A stretch of DNA of 64,000 nucleotides from Impatiens glandulifera (Eukaryota; Streptophyta; Magnoliopsida; Ericales; Balsaminaceae): NCBI RefSeq assembly GCF_907164915.1, contig NC_061862.1:76275718-76339717 (forward strand), given 5' to 3'. Under the pieces are notes generated by a model. That model saw nothing but the letters and a program-made list of their open reading frames with translations. It searched no databases and was not told the origin of the DNA. Positions 32,805-45,060 of the stretch are shown here, in pieces (position 1 is the first letter of the stretch; every line of letters begins with the position of its first letter). Both the position numbers and the translations under genes were made by a program.

Positions 32805-33070
32805 TTGATTTGTTCGGATGGCGACTTTTAAAAAATATAAGTTATTTAAAAAATAATGATAATTGAAAATTCTGAATTAATAAAAATATTTGTGAGTAAA
32901 AAGACTAAATAATATTAATATATAATGAAATAAAAAGTAATAATTTAAAATATATAGTGTTTTAGTATTTTGTTTAATAAATTGAGTAATATAATGAAAT
33001 ATAGAAAGAATAAAAATATATTTTTTTAATGTGTTATTCAAATAACACAAAAATTATTATAATTTCTTTG
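32805..33070. mobile_element. MITE of the 11912 family
   Basis: Core AGTAATAATTTAAAATATATAGTGTTTTAGTATTTTGTTTAATAAATTGAGTAATAT is shared with the family; ends are eroded (TTTGTTCGGATGG on the left). Confidence 0.45.
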
Positions 33071-33361
33071 AAAATAATTGAAGCTGTACATTTTTTTGTT
33101 TCAAACACAGTTCCAGGAGTTTGGGTTTCCAAACATGGTATTTCATTAAATATATATTTATAAAATTATTAATTTTTTATTTACATAGACTCACTTGAAT
33201 TCAAAAAAAAGTATTAAAAAATGAGTCATCTTGCAAAACTTATGCACATGAAAGTTTAAAATAATTTTATAATTAAATGATCATTAATTTAATTTTTATA
33301 TAAAACTTTAAATATTACATAAATATTTTAATTACTTAAACATGGATAGTGAAGATAACCT

Positions 33362-33630
33362 AGGCCTTGTTCGATTGGAGTTATTTAAATAACTCAACCC
33401 ACCCAAACATCTTTTCACTCCCTTTTCATCAATCACATCACTCAATTCATTACCCAAAATACTAAAATACTCTTTATTTTAAATTACTATTTATTATTTT
33501 ATTATTATATATCAATATCATTTAAGTAATTTTACCAAGAATATTCTCATCTCCTCAAAATCATTACCAATCATTACTCATTTTCTCATTTTAGGTTATT
33601 CCAATAACTCTAATCCGAACAAGGCCTAAT
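33362..33630. mobile_element. MITE with well-kept ends
   Basis: TAGGCCTTGTTCGATTGGAGTTATT...GGTTATTCCAATAACTCTAATCCGAACAAGGCCTA: terminal inverted repeats of about 25 bp with TA at both sides. Inverted relative to the 11912 copy. Confidence 0.75.
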
Positions 33631-34825
33631 TTTACTAAAAAAAAAAAAAAAACTTTTATTCTGAAATATTTACTTTTTTTTTTAATAAAAAAACAGCCCA
33701 TATATGTAGTTTTAATAAACATGATTGAGAAGAAAGGCGACGAATCAATACACTAAAAAAACAATTTATCCTTTAAAAAATATATATAACTTATTTGAAG
33801 TATTCTATTTTGAATTAACTTTTAAAATTGTATAAATAAGTCCAATTTAACTAAACTAATTAAGCTGTACGTTTAAATTTTATAATATTATTTTTTTACA
33901 ATTTTATAAGCTTTTAAATTATTTAAATTTATGATTTTATAGAATATGTATTTTATATGCTATATTTTTAAAAATAATTCTATGCTGATAATTTTTATAC
34001 AAAAATCTGAGTGAAAAATAATGACCTATAATATTAGACCATACTTAAATGATGGACAGTCAATGGACCCCTCTTCCGATGCCGATTTGGTCATCCTCGA
34101 AAATTATTGTTTTTCTACACGTGTCCCGTATTTATTCTCTAAAACAATAGTTTTTTTTTTTTTCCATTTTTTTAAAAATAATTAAAATTAAAATTGTGAT
34201 TTTTTTATTATAAGAATTACTTTCCCTTTTTGAACTACCTTAGTAATTTTTTATTTGATTAAATGAGAGAAGTAATATGATCCTTTAACTCCATTTTAAT
34301 CGAAGATATTTTAAGTAAAAATTGATAAAAACTTTTATTGTCAAATGAGAAACGGATTTTATTTTATTTTAATATAAACTTAGCATTAAAAATAATTAAG
34401 TCACTGTAACTTAAGTTTCAAGATATTATTTAAATGACTTAAATTTTTTTATATACTCTAAAAAACACCTTTAAACTAAAGAAGGGTAGTTATTATATAT
34501 GATGATCAATGATGCTATCCATGGGTAAAAAAATCATAGGGACTAAATAGTAATTTCCGTGTTGAATTTCACCTTTAAGGTTCATATTGCTCTGTTTGTC
34601 GTTTATATTATTATATAACACTGAAAAGAGAAGAAAAGCAACCTGTGGTAAAGTTTGTTTGATGATGTGAATAAAATTATAATATTATTTATTAAAAAAT
34701 GATTTATTTTAGTACAATAATTAAATACTTCATTAAAAAAACATTTCAAATAATATTTATTTACTAGATTAACATATTCATCTTTAAATATGCAGAGGAG
34801 TGCAGAGATAACTTACTCATCTATT
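33631..34825. other. AT-rich DNA upstream of the PHD gene
   Basis: No gene is seen. Poly-A and poly-T runs lie near 33636 and 34150. Confidence 0.5.
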
Positions 34826-34922
34826 ATTATTCTTCATATATAGCCCATACATACATTTAAATCTTCTTTCTTTTTCTTTTTCTTCTTCTTGTTCTTGTTT
34901 TTCTAATTCTCTGTGAACATCC
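34826..34922 (+). promoter_or_regulatory. Promoter and 5' leader of the PHD-finger gene
   Basis: A TATA-like CATATATAGCCC (about 34835) is followed by a pyrimidine-rich leader (CTTCTTTCTTTTTCTTTTTC) up to the ATG at 34923, which sits in a favourable CCATGGCG context. Confidence 0.5.
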
Positions 34923-37900
34923 ATGGCGGATCTCCAGACCGTCTGCTGTATGTGCGGCGATGTTGGCTTCCCGGACAACCTCTTTCGTTGTAGCAACTGC
35001 CACCACCGCTTTCAGCACTCGTAAGAAACTCTCTCTCTACTTCATAGTTTTATATGATCATCATCCTCGTCATTCAACATATTATCAATTAATAAATCGC
35101 TTATTAGCTAATAGTTAGATGTGATTTGTGTCAAATAGCTAGTCTATCTTAATCAATAACACCATTAATTATAGCTCAAGCTATACAGAGTCTCAACTGC
35201 CCAAGATACCAAAGTTGTCAAGGGATTAGATTTCACTAACCCTAAAGTAAAGCTTGTTTGATCTTTGGGTTTTTAGAATTATATTATTGGTTTTTGTCTA
35301 AAAAGTAATAAAAAAAAATGGCTTATTTTATATTTATTAAAGATAAATTATTAAAGACCTAGTTAATTGCTATTTGAGACTCAAACTTAGGTCGTTTATA
35401 TCAAATGAGGCTCGAATTTTGAATTGTGTTATACGGGCCCCAACTATCATAATTTTAATATTTAAACATTTTTCACGTTTTTAGTTTTATTTTATTAATT
35501 AATTTATCCCATATGCAGACAAAATTATCATTTTTTAAAAAAAAAATCAATATATTTTCACATATTACATATTTTTAAGATATTCAAACTATATTCGTCA
35601 GTTTGGATCGCGTATATCTCGAAAAAAATAATACGTTCAGTTGGTAGACCGTACACAATATTATGTTGTTATAAAGTTAATTGAAAAATAAATACAAAAT
35701 ATATCTCTATTCAAAATTTCTTAAATATGAATGTCTAAATCTCGAAAATAATACCCAATTTTAAAAATATGTCCAAAATATCTTTAAATATAATTTCATT
35801 TAAAAACGTAACAAATTAATTAGTATAATTAAAATAATACGTTATAATAAGATAACACACTTTTGTACATTTGAAATGTTAAAATTTTGATAATTCAAGC
35901 ATGATATGACACAATTCAAAGTTCGAGTCTCATTTGATGAAAAAGACTCAAGTTCGAGTCTCAAATAATAAATGAGCCAATTGTTAATTTTTTTATATTT
36001 AAAATTTAAATTTAATACATAAGAAAAAATCAAAATAATCTAATATCAAATGAAATCGGTTCGATTTTGGTTATTTAAATAACTCAAATTAAACACATCA
36101 ATTCACGGTACGTTTCATCGATTACACCACTTAATTTATTAATAAAAATACTAAAATATCTTATAATTTAAATTATTAATTTTTATTTTATTATTGTATA
36201 ATAATACCATTTATTTATTTTATTTTTAATTATTACCAGACATTATCATTTTTTCCTTCTAAATTTAAAAAAATTCAAATCTGAACATTACCTATACTTA
36301 AAGTTAAATTGGATATTAATGTTAGCTAGGACTAATTAGAACAAGAATAACCATAATAATTTCAAAATAAAATTTTTAATATACTAAATAATTTTAAAGG
36401 TTATTTTTAAACAATTTTAATTATTTTAATTATTAAAAATTGAGTTATGTGGTATATAATTATATAATACAAAATAATTTTAAATAAAATTTTGATTAAT
36501 TATTTTCAATGGAAGGGTTATTCATTGAAAACTAGAAGACAACCACATTTTTAGTCTGATTTTTGTTTGATTTATTTAATATAAAAATTATTATTAAATT
36601 TTAGTTTACAAAACTATCATAAATCTCACATCACATTTATTAATACAATTTTAATTTAAAACAATTTTTTAAAGTGGGAATCGAACAAGACTTTTTGTCA
36701 TTTTAATTAAGGGTGTTCATCGGTTCGGTTTCGAGTTTCTCGATTTCAGTTCTTTGAATTTTTATTTTTTTAGCCAATTTAAAAACTGAACAGAATTCAA
36801 ATAAATTCTAATAAAACGAAGCTTTTCAAATTTGATTTTCAGTTCAATTTTGATTTATATATTATATAATAAATTATGTATAATTATTTAATTATATGAA
36901 ATAAATTATATAATATATAAACAAATATATTATTAAAATAAATATAAAAAAGAATTCGATTTTAGTTTAGTTTTTAAGTTAAAACCTCAAATCGAAAACT
37001 GTATTTGAATTCGAATTGGTTTAAAATTTGATTCGAAAAATAAAATTCGAATTCGGTCGAATATTTGATTGGACTAAATATTGAACACCTAACTTGAACT
37101 ATTTATAATTTTTTTATAGGATAGAAATTATGATTTATTTTAGTTTTTATTATGTAATTATATATTGATATTTTAAAAATGTATGAAGAACTGGTTTTGT
37201 TTAAAATCCGAATTGGGTTTGGACAATTTTTTTTTTTTAATTTACTTATAAATTATATCTTATTAATTATTAATTTAGATAAAATTTAATAATATTTGTT
37301 TGTTAAACTCTATTTACAAATATAACTTTGCATGTCATAATCATCTGTGCTGTCATGTTTTTATATTAACAATGTCATATCAAATTGATCTTTTCCCAAA
37401 TATATATAAATATATATTTTTTATTTTATTAATGTTATAGAGTAGGATCCATGGTTTATGTGAATCAATAGTTAAAATATGGGATTGCATGTAATATTTA
37501 TCTCTATTTTCAAAATAATTTTGATAGATAGTAAGTGACAAATAGTTAAATTAACTAGTAACTTTTTAAATTCCACTATTTATATAACTACTCCAAGGGC
37601 TAAATACATCAATAGTACAGAATAATTAAAAATGGTTACAAAGTACAAACAACAATTTAAGTCTTACACATATGAAGAGACGGATCTACATATGTAAGGG
37701 TTGTAATTCAGCTAAAAAAAATTAATTTATTACACATTAAGTCTGTATATATTATAATCTTTTAAAATTAATAATAGATATATTAGTTGTCAAGGGGCTA
37801 GAGTGAGTTTATTTTAAATGCACATATTATTATATTTTCTTTCATTTTTTTTGTAAGTTCATCACAATTTTTTTTTTCAATTTTTTTTAAAAGAAAATCC

Positions 37901-38236
37901 TAACTCAAATTTCTTAATTCAACCCTGCATATGTGTAGATATTGTAGCAATTACTATAAGGAAGTTGCAATTGGACTGTGTGATTGGTGCCAAAGCGATC
38001 AAATAAAAAACGCATCTTCTTCGTCATCAAGACATTATAGTGTTGACGTGTCATCGAAGAACATTCCAACTATGTCCAATTCAGGATCAGAACATTCCAA
38101 CAAGAATGAGCCCATGATATTGCAAAGTTACGCCAAAATCAACAAGAAAAGAGGTGAAAATCAAGTGCCGGCCACCACAAAATCATCAAAGCCTACAACC
38201 AGGAGATACAAGCTTCTCAAGGATGTTATGTGTTGA
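34923..38236 (+). CDS. Small plant PHD-finger protein, two exons
   Basis: Coding exons are 34923-35020 and 37939-38236 (98 + 298 nt; 131 residues); the intron begins GTAAGAAA and ends ATGTGTAG. The joined frame gives a complete C4HC3 PHD finger at residues 8-50: C8-x2-C11, C23-x2-C26, H32-x2-C35, C47-x2-C50, with FRCSNCHHRFQHS ending exon 1 and YCSNYY starting exon 2. A Ser-rich, probably disordered linker follows, then a basic C-terminus ending RRYKLLKDVMC, typical of a plant family of short PHD proteins. PHD fingers usually read histone H3 tails in the nucleus; the ligand here is unknown. The intron, 2918 bp, is expanded by MITEs. This is the only intact conventional gene in the window. Confidence 0.85.
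35355..35990. mobile_element. Intronic inverted-repeat element (~635 bp)
   Basis: ATTTGAGACTCAAACTTAGGTCG...CAAATGAGGCTCGAATTTTGAATTGTGT is mirrored by ACACAATTCAAAGTTCGAGTCTCATTTGATG...AAGTTCGAGTCTCAAATAATAAATG. The arms are about 110 bp. Confidence 0.7.
36060..36300. mobile_element. Intronic MITE of the 11912/33362 family
   Basis: TCGATTTTGGTTATTTAAATAACTC...ACACCACTTAATTTATTAATAAAAATACTAAAATA...TCAAATCTGAACATTACCTA. Same orientation as 33362, with eroded ends. Confidence 0.5.
36709..37093. mobile_element. Intronic hAT-type MITE
   Basis: Begins AGGGTGTTCATCGGTTCGGTTTCG and ends CGAATATTTGATTGGACTAAATATTGAACACCTAA. The AGGGTGTTCA/TGAACACC(C/T) termini are typical of non-autonomous plant hAT elements. 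Confidence 0.65.
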
Positions 38237-38845
38237 TTGGGAATTACAATATAAGGTCCAATAATTAGGGTTAATGGATGTATATGCGCATAGTTATGAA
38301 AAAAATACCTCATGTGATTAGAATAACATACGGTTAATTTTATCATTTTAAGATAAAGTTTGTATTTGTTTCATAGAAATAATGGTACTATACAAGTTTT
38401 ATATATTTGAGGTTTTATAGAGAAAATGTTTAGAGTTACATCAAAGTTTTGGAAAAAGAATAGCAAAATAAGAGACTAAAAAACAATGTTATATCAACTA
38501 TGATAAATCCAAAATCAAAATCATTAAAATAATATTAGAGAAATAAAATAATGAAAAATTTCTCAATTATGAATTTGGATGGTCAGTTTCCTAAATAGAG
38601 TCCTATGTGACAATTTGAAGCCTGTGATCCTCAGAAGAGGATTGAAATGGTTAAAAATAAAATCATTTCAACCGACCAGCGACAAATAGTCACATAGGAC
38701 AAGAAACATATAGAGTAACTTATTAACATCAATCGATCGGTAAACAATTTAAATGAGATCCACTAACAAATTAATTTTTTCAAATATTCCTTGGACAATT
38801 GTTCTTATCTTTGTAGAAACACCTGGCCTCTGATTCAATTAGCTT
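38237..38845. other. 3' flank of the PHD gene
   Basis: Probable 3' UTR to about 38420. A ~110-bp inverted repeat, GTCCTATGTGAC...GTCACATAGGAC, lies at 38602-38702. Confidence 0.4.
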
Positions 38846-38849
38846 GCCT

Positions 38850-39115
38850 TTTTCGGATTGTTTTTTTTTTGTTTTATAAATTTAGAGGAAGAAAAAATTA
38901 ATATTGATGGTCGATGATTTTGAAGAAGTAAATATTATTTTTGGTAAGAAGACTTAATATATATAGATAAAATAAAAAATAAAAATTTAAAATATAAGGT
39001 ATTTTATATTTTTATAAATGAAATGAGTGACATGATAGTTAAAAAGTGATTGATTAAAAAATTAATTTAGTTTTAATTTTTTTTAAAATTTAAAAACAAC
39101 ACGACCTTTAAGTGA
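38850..39115. mobile_element. MITE of the 11912 family
   Basis: TTTTTCGGATTGTTTTTT, then GAGGAAGAAAAAATTAATATTGATGGTCGATGATTTTGAAGAAG, AAAATATAAGGTATTTT and AATGAAATGAGTGACATGATAG; ends AACACGACCTTTAAG. Confidence 0.55.
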
Positions 39116-39531
39116 TACCAACATGTCTGTGCATCTAAAAACAAGCATTGCTGTCCATCTTTCACATATTCCAAAAACTTTTGTTTCCATTGAAGTAGGA
39201 CATATAACTTTATCAACATTACATTACATTGGATCTCCCATTATATTGTAATATTATTATTATAATTGATTTTTTTTAAAATAAAATAATTAAACAAAAA
39301 ATTATATTAATAAAAAAATGTTAATAATATACCGTTCAAATTGAAAGTAATGTCAAACTAATTAGATTATTTTTAAAATCATGTCACACATGTTGAAATA
39401 TATAAATTAATAATTATTATATATTGTTGAGTTGAAATAATAAAATAAATTAATAATATTTTTAAAAAAAGATGAAAAAAATAATTACACAAAAAATATA
39501 TAATAAACATTGTCGTATACTCTTTTCAAAG

Positions 39532-39617
<86 letters not shown>

Positions 39618-40117
39618 TAAAATTACAGGTTATTTAATTTAATATATATTTTCACACATGTCCAATAAATATTAATTTATCCTCATTATGGTGGATTATG
39701 AATACTTTAATGGTTAAATTATTTAAAATTATTAATTTTAATCTATAGTTTAATAATGTATAAATATATTAATTGATATAACTTGCATGTTTACCGTATA
39801 TTCAATTCAACACCACTTTACCCATACTCGTTTTATACTCATTTTAATATTCAAATAAAATGCACCAATTTAATGACCAATCACGTTAATGGTAATAATT
39901 TTGAATCATTCAAAACCATAATATAGGACATGTCTACTGTTTCATATGCAGTACCTTAGATGTGCACTCCTTCAAAATTGAGAAAAAAACTTCGTATATG
40001 AAACAACGTATTTTCCCCCCACCTAACACAATTTTGTTAATTGGACACATCAAAGATTTGAATATTAGCTACAAGGTTAATCTATCTGTTTGGATAGGGG
40101 TATAACATTGTAGGTAC
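39116..40117. other. AT-rich intergenic DNA with (TA)n at 39533-39612
   Basis: The TA microsatellite is about 80 bp. No gene is seen on either side of it. Confidence 0.6.
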
Positions 40118-40195
40118 ATTGCAACTAGTGGCGGACCTACAAGGAGGGCCTTTGGGGTCCGGGCCTTCTCCAACCATAAAAGTTTTAAGATATTT

Positions 40196-40260
<65 letters not shown>

Positions 40261-40439
40261 CCAAATAAGACTTTGTCTTGCTGGTTTTAGAGTTGAAAAT
40301 CTAAAATAGAGGTTACCTCTCACATTTTCTTTATAATAACCTCACATTTCTTTTTATAAAATAATAATTTTTTTTTTTATTTTATACAAACATTATTTTC
40401 TAATATATAAATATTTATAGTAAACTAACCATTTCTTTT

Positions 40440-40870
40440 ATAAAAAATAATAAAAAAAAAGTAATTTATAATTATAGTATTCTAATTTCCAATATAATTT
40501 TATTAAAATAATTATTATTAATATTTTATTTTATACCAATAATATTTTATAAGTTACAATATTTATAATAATACATAAATTTTAGTTAATATATAAATAA
40601 GATTTATTTATATAATTTAAAATATAAAGAATTATATGTAAAATAATGAAAATTATATAAGATTATTATTTATTTTAAAAATACATTTATATTATATATA
40701 TATATATATATTTTATAAATTTCAATATAATTAATAATACAAATTACTTATAAATTAAAGATTAAAATAATAATTTATATAAATATAAGGGTAAAATAAT
40801 AATTTATATAAATATAAAGGTAAAATATTATTTTGTATTTCTTAATTTTAAATTAGTTTTAAACTATTAC
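40440..40870. repeat. Partial copy of AT-rich 'element X' inside the hAT element
   Basis: Shares long strings with 9750-9965 and 17960-18180 (TATATAAATAAG.TTTATTTATATAA, TATTTTAAAAATACATT, AATATAATTAATAATACAAA, AATTTATATAAATATAAGGG). A 38-bp stretch of it is duplicated at 40770-40830. Confidence 0.55.
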
Positions 40871-41059
40871 AACAAAAATACATGTATTTGTTAGATTTTA
40901 TTTAAGGGTTTAGGTTATAACACATATTTATTTTTAGTTATTTATTTTACTTCTACATCACATGACCAATCTGAGCTTTCTCAATCAATTAATGAGCCTA
41001 ACTAATGAGTCTAATGTTACTGATAAAAAATACATGATTAGAATATAGCATATCAAAAG

Positions 41060-41490
41060 ATGCATCATTTTGTTTTTAGTGTTATCTTTTTAAGTCTTTA
41101 AATAGAGAAAACGTAGATGATACATTTATAATAGATTAGTATAAAAATTGGAAAAGGGCATTAGAAAGATTCAATCGACATATGAGAACTTCAAATAGTT
41201 GTCATAATGAAGCTAAAATTCAATTTGAATCATTTCAAGATCAAAGACAAAGCATGAGAAACGTTTTACGTACACATGGCCGTGATATAGAAATAAATTA
41301 TCGCATCCGTTTAACGACAATGTTTAATGTAACACGCTTTCTATTGAGGCAAGGATTACTTTTTCGAGGAGATGATGAGTCAAGTAGTTCATCAACTAAA
41401 GGTAATTTTCTTGAATTAATTAATTGATATAATCAACGTAATGAAGAGATTTTGTCTTCTTTTGTACCGACTCATGGACAAAAATAATTT
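41060..41490 (+). pseudogene. hAT (TTF/DUF4371 type) transposase fragment
   Basis: The plus strand reads CYLFKSLNRENVDDTFI (end of a TTF zinc finger, about 41080-41130), a stop, YKNWKRALERFNRHMRTSN, SCHNEAKIQFESFQDQRQS, then YRIRLTTMFNVTRFLLRQGL, LFRGDDESSSSSTKGNFLEL and one more stop. This order is characteristic of TTF-type hAT transposases (KNW..A..RF..H, HN.A, RLLRQGL.FRGHDES, NFLEL). Only the N-terminal third is present; the catalytic domain is missing. Confidence 0.8.
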
Positions 41491-41639
41491 AGTAATTGTG
41501 CTTGTTAGTATTTTTATGTAATTACCGAGTAAAGTTTTAATTAAAAAATGCATTTATTTGATCGCCAAAAAAATGCTACGTTACTATGTATTTGGCCCCC
41601 CGAGAAAATATTTCTAAGTCCGCCACTGATTGCAACTAT

Positions 41640-42985
41640 ATCTACAATAAATTTATAGTATGTTTGGTTTTGAGGTTTGTAAATAATGTAAAAAAAATAA
41701 ATTACAAATTATACCTTAGATCATCTATAAATTTGTAACCTTCACCAGTTACAAGCCTTCACTACAAATTCTATTCAATTATTACCTTTTTTTTTCCACC
41801 TTCCTTCATCTTCTTATTTCTCTTTCCTTCACTCCCTTTTATCTTCCTTATTCGTTCACCTTCATTCAACGTCTTTCATTCTATAACAACCAAACAAACA
41901 ACACCAGAGTGAAGAAGAATTTCAAGTCATCAAGTAAGTATCATTCTTAACTTCTTCTATTGTTGATATATTTGAAAAGTGAGAAAATTAGTTTAGACCT
42001 CAATCACTTTTCTTGTACTCTCTTTCTATCCAATCGGTGTATTTGTGTTTCATTTCTTAGCTGGATAGAATAATATGCAAGGGTCCTGGTCTATACGATG
42101 ATTTTGGAAAAAAAAGCCAAATGTATAAGCTTGCATCTTGTTTTCTCTAGCTTCACAACTTCACGAATCATAGATTTATAGCGTTCAATGTGTTTATGTT
42201 GGGTCCAGTTTGTTCTTATGATTCTCTACTGTTTATATTTCCGATTTTATGTCTTTAGATCTTCTATACATGTTATTAGATTGGATAGTGATCAAACGTA
42301 GTTCAAATTGTTAGATTCTTTTGATCAAACATAGTTCACATAAAAATTTGTCGATTTAAACTGTAAACATATAAAATGTAAGCATGTAGAGGATTCTTTT
42401 GATTTCTAGTTCTATGTTGCTGGTCACTTGATAAACCAAGTGTTGATTTTGTAAGCATTAATACTTTCACAATTATCATAACAATTTAAGCTGTTAACAT
42501 GTAAATTTTCTATAACACTCAAACAATATTTTTAATTTTGTGACTAATCAAATTCTGTGTAAATTTCCTTTAACAAGGATGCAAAAACAAATATATTGTT
42601 GAGATAGTTCTCTGGCTAATCATATTAATTTTTAATTCTAACTCATAGATGGATTGGGTATTGATGTTGAATATGACAAGGATGAAGTGAATAATTACGA
42701 AGATAATAATGCAATTAGTATTGTTTTTGAAATTACACAAAATGAACATATATAATTTTTGTCTTTTGGAAAATATGGTTATGATACTTTCTTATGAGCG
42801 ATATCTATAAACTTTTCATTATATTCCCCTGCACATCTTAGAACAACTACAATAAACTTTATTACCAAACACAACGTATACAATATGAAATGATTTGTTA
42901 AGAATGGATAGAACAACTTTCATTCATTTATGCAATTTGATAAAGATGTTAGGATTATCTTACTTCAAAAGTGTGTCTCTATAAG
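41640..42985 (+). other. Possible transcribed transposon fragment, unassigned
   Basis: A C/T-rich leader-like stretch (41780-41900) is followed by a donor-like CATCAAGTAAGTATC (about 41930). Some 720 bp later comes an acceptor-like CATAG and an open stretch DGLGIDVEYDKDEVNNYEDN (42650-42755) ending in a stop. I cannot name the product. Confidence 0.25.
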
Positions 42986-42992
42986 AAAAATA

Positions 42993-43452
42993 TGTTGGAA
43001 TCTTTAGTCTAAATATTTATTTATATATTTTTAATACTCTATGTAAATAAATTGAGATAAACATAAGTTGTGGAAATATACCTGAATCTTAAATGAAGAA
43101 CGATTCATTAAGTCGTTCTTCGTTATTCTTCGGATCTTCTCTTGATCTTGAATCTTCTTGTTCTGGATCTGAACCTGGATCGGAATGTCTGAAGTGAGTT
43201 GGGTTTAAGTCTTCCAACCCTATATCGATATCCTTTGAGTATTCTTGAAAAACGAACAACATATACCTTTTGTCTGATGAGAGAAACATAATAGGTTGAC
43301 TATCTATATTGGTTGAGGACCTAGCCATATTATACCCATTTATTATTTGGCCCTTCAACGAAATAATAAATAGTATTTTTGCTTCCACACACATATATCC
43401 CCATATTTATTATAGATGTCTAAATAAGCCCATAATCTTTATACTTTAATAA

Positions 43453-43491
<39 letters not shown>

Positions 43492-44193
43492 CCTTCAATC
43501 GTATATTATAACCTTAAGAGCTCAAAATATTGTTATCATTTCCAAATACATATATTTCAATCTCGTTCATCAATTATATAACATAGGACTAAAAGGATTT
43601 TTGTTACATTAGTTTGTAACTAAACCTTTAATAGTCACATATGTCAATACAATCAAATGTCATAATTAAACATGAGTGTGTATTGTGGATTAACATGTAG
43701 TGTGATCTTTAACATGTCTAATACTAACTGGTCCTCCTTTATTCCTTAAAAAGATCAATCTGAATAATTTTATAATCTTAATTTCTTTAAAACTGAATCT
43801 TTAATTTCTTTAGAAATTGAATCTTTATGTGCACATAAATCCGAAATATATCTATACAAACATCACAAAACAAATTCCCACTAAAACTGTATATTATCTA
43901 AATATGCAATATCCATATGAATAATATGTTCATTAAAGACACCGGGCAACAAATATTTAGAGAACTGATTCGTAATTTAAGAGTTTGTCCAAATATGTTC
44001 AATAGATAACTAAACATTTTGGATTCTTTATTTTTCCAAATAGTCCGACTTAGTCGAACTCATATTACTCTTAAACTAAAAGAACTGTAAATTATTGTCA
44101 TGTAATCTTTAATGGTCTTTCTATATCATTCATAATTTGCAACCCCGTGACAAAATTTTGTAGTCAGAATTTAACAGGATGTCACAAAACACA
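42993..44193. mobile_element. Candidate solo LTR (1.2 kb)
   Basis: Starts TGTTGGAATC and ends AAAACACA, with AAATA on both sides (42988-42992 and 44194-44198). The interior has a (TA)n run at 43458 and a minus-strand open stretch of 101 codons (43394-43089) followed by a donor-like CAG|GTATAT. The AT-rich flank could match by chance. Confidence 0.3.
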
Positions 44194-44303
44194 AAATAAA
44201 TTATGCCCTCATGTTGAAATAATTCCGGTGTCTGCTTAACACTCTTACAAGAATAAATTCTTTCAACTAATAATTAAACTAAAATTACGTGGCACGAATT
44301 TCC

Positions 44304-44575
44304 GACTAAGGAACTCGGGTGAACTGGTCCCGAATTATCTTCAACAACCTGAAGGAGTTGATCAACTCCAAGAAAACCGGTTATACTTCACAACTAAGCG
44401 GTTTATTCAACAACTTCTACAACCATCACGGTTCGGGTATCACTCTTCACCCTAACCAACTCCTGACAAAGGAGAGGGTCCGGGAAGAAATCGATCGATG
44501 TCACAAGGCCAAGGCCAAGAAGGTTTTGAAATTGGCCCATCTCATTATTAATGTTCTTTCTGTATCTAACCGATA
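44304..44575 (+). pseudogene. Plant-transposon-protein fragment 1
   Basis: WSRIIFNNLKELINSKKTGY, then ITLHPNQLLTKERVREEID and a lysine-rich end. The NWSRI.F..L..M/I..... stretch recurs in fragment 3 (IDWADVLFENLCDMVAG), so these are related modules of one protein family. The rest of the module is missing upstream. Confidence 0.45.
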
Positions 44576-44935
44576 ATTTTGCGGCAATATCGGTTAGAAA
44601 TCCTATTTAATGAAATTAATTCACTTTTTGGTTCAAATGATTAAAAATGATTTAGAATTTTTTTCGTGAAACCCGATATCATCTCAGGGAGAGGCTACCG
44701 CTTCTCTCACATTCAAACCAAAATCTGATTCAAAAAGCCGAATATTTTCAACATTACGAAAAGATGTGATCATTCTCCAAAAGACGTGACTAGTCCGGAT
44801 GGCTGGTCAGTCTACATCGTACCTTCCCAAACATATTCCCTTGATAAAATAACAAACATTTAATGAGAATATTGACAACACATAAACAGTCAGATTTTTT
44901 TGAAACATCCTCATTAAATGCTTTATAACTGTTTC

Positions 44936-45060
44936 CATTATATAAGGAACTCGTCCTCTCTCAAACTAAATCACAAAGTGATCATTCCTCACTATCTCTA
45001 AAAATCAAGAACTTCGTCTCTCTGTTCAGAAATCCTATCTGTGTCAACTTTGACACAAGC
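44936..45060 (+). promoter_or_regulatory. Internal promoter-like region
   Basis: CATTATATAAGGAACTCG (about 44937), then C/T-rich leader sequence (TCGTCCTCTCTCAAAC, CTTCGTCTCTCTGTTC) before fragment 2. It has the spacing of a plant TATA promoter. Confidence 0.4.

Larger units (their letters stand above)
35021..37938 (+). other. Intron of the PHD-finger gene
   Basis: GT-AG intron of phase 2, AT-rich, with at least three transposon-derived inserts (35355-35990, 36060-36300, 36709-37093). No coding sequence is supported inside it. Confidence 0.8.
40126..41628 (+). mobile_element. hAT transposon with 8-bp target-site duplication
   Basis: Terminal inverted repeats TAGTGGCGGACCTAC and (complement) CAGTGGCGGACTTAG are flanked on both sides by ATTGCAAC (40118-40125 and 41629-41636), a perfect 8-bp duplication as expected for hAT. 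At 1503 bp it is internally deleted; it keeps a transposase fragment near the right end, a (TA)n run (40202-40258) and a copy of the AT-rich 'element X'. Confidence 0.9.

Noticed and set aside
43089..43394. 101-codon minus-strand open frame as a host gene
   Set aside because: No recognisable domain; it lies inside a candidate LTR and runs into a donor-like site, more like a leader than a gene.
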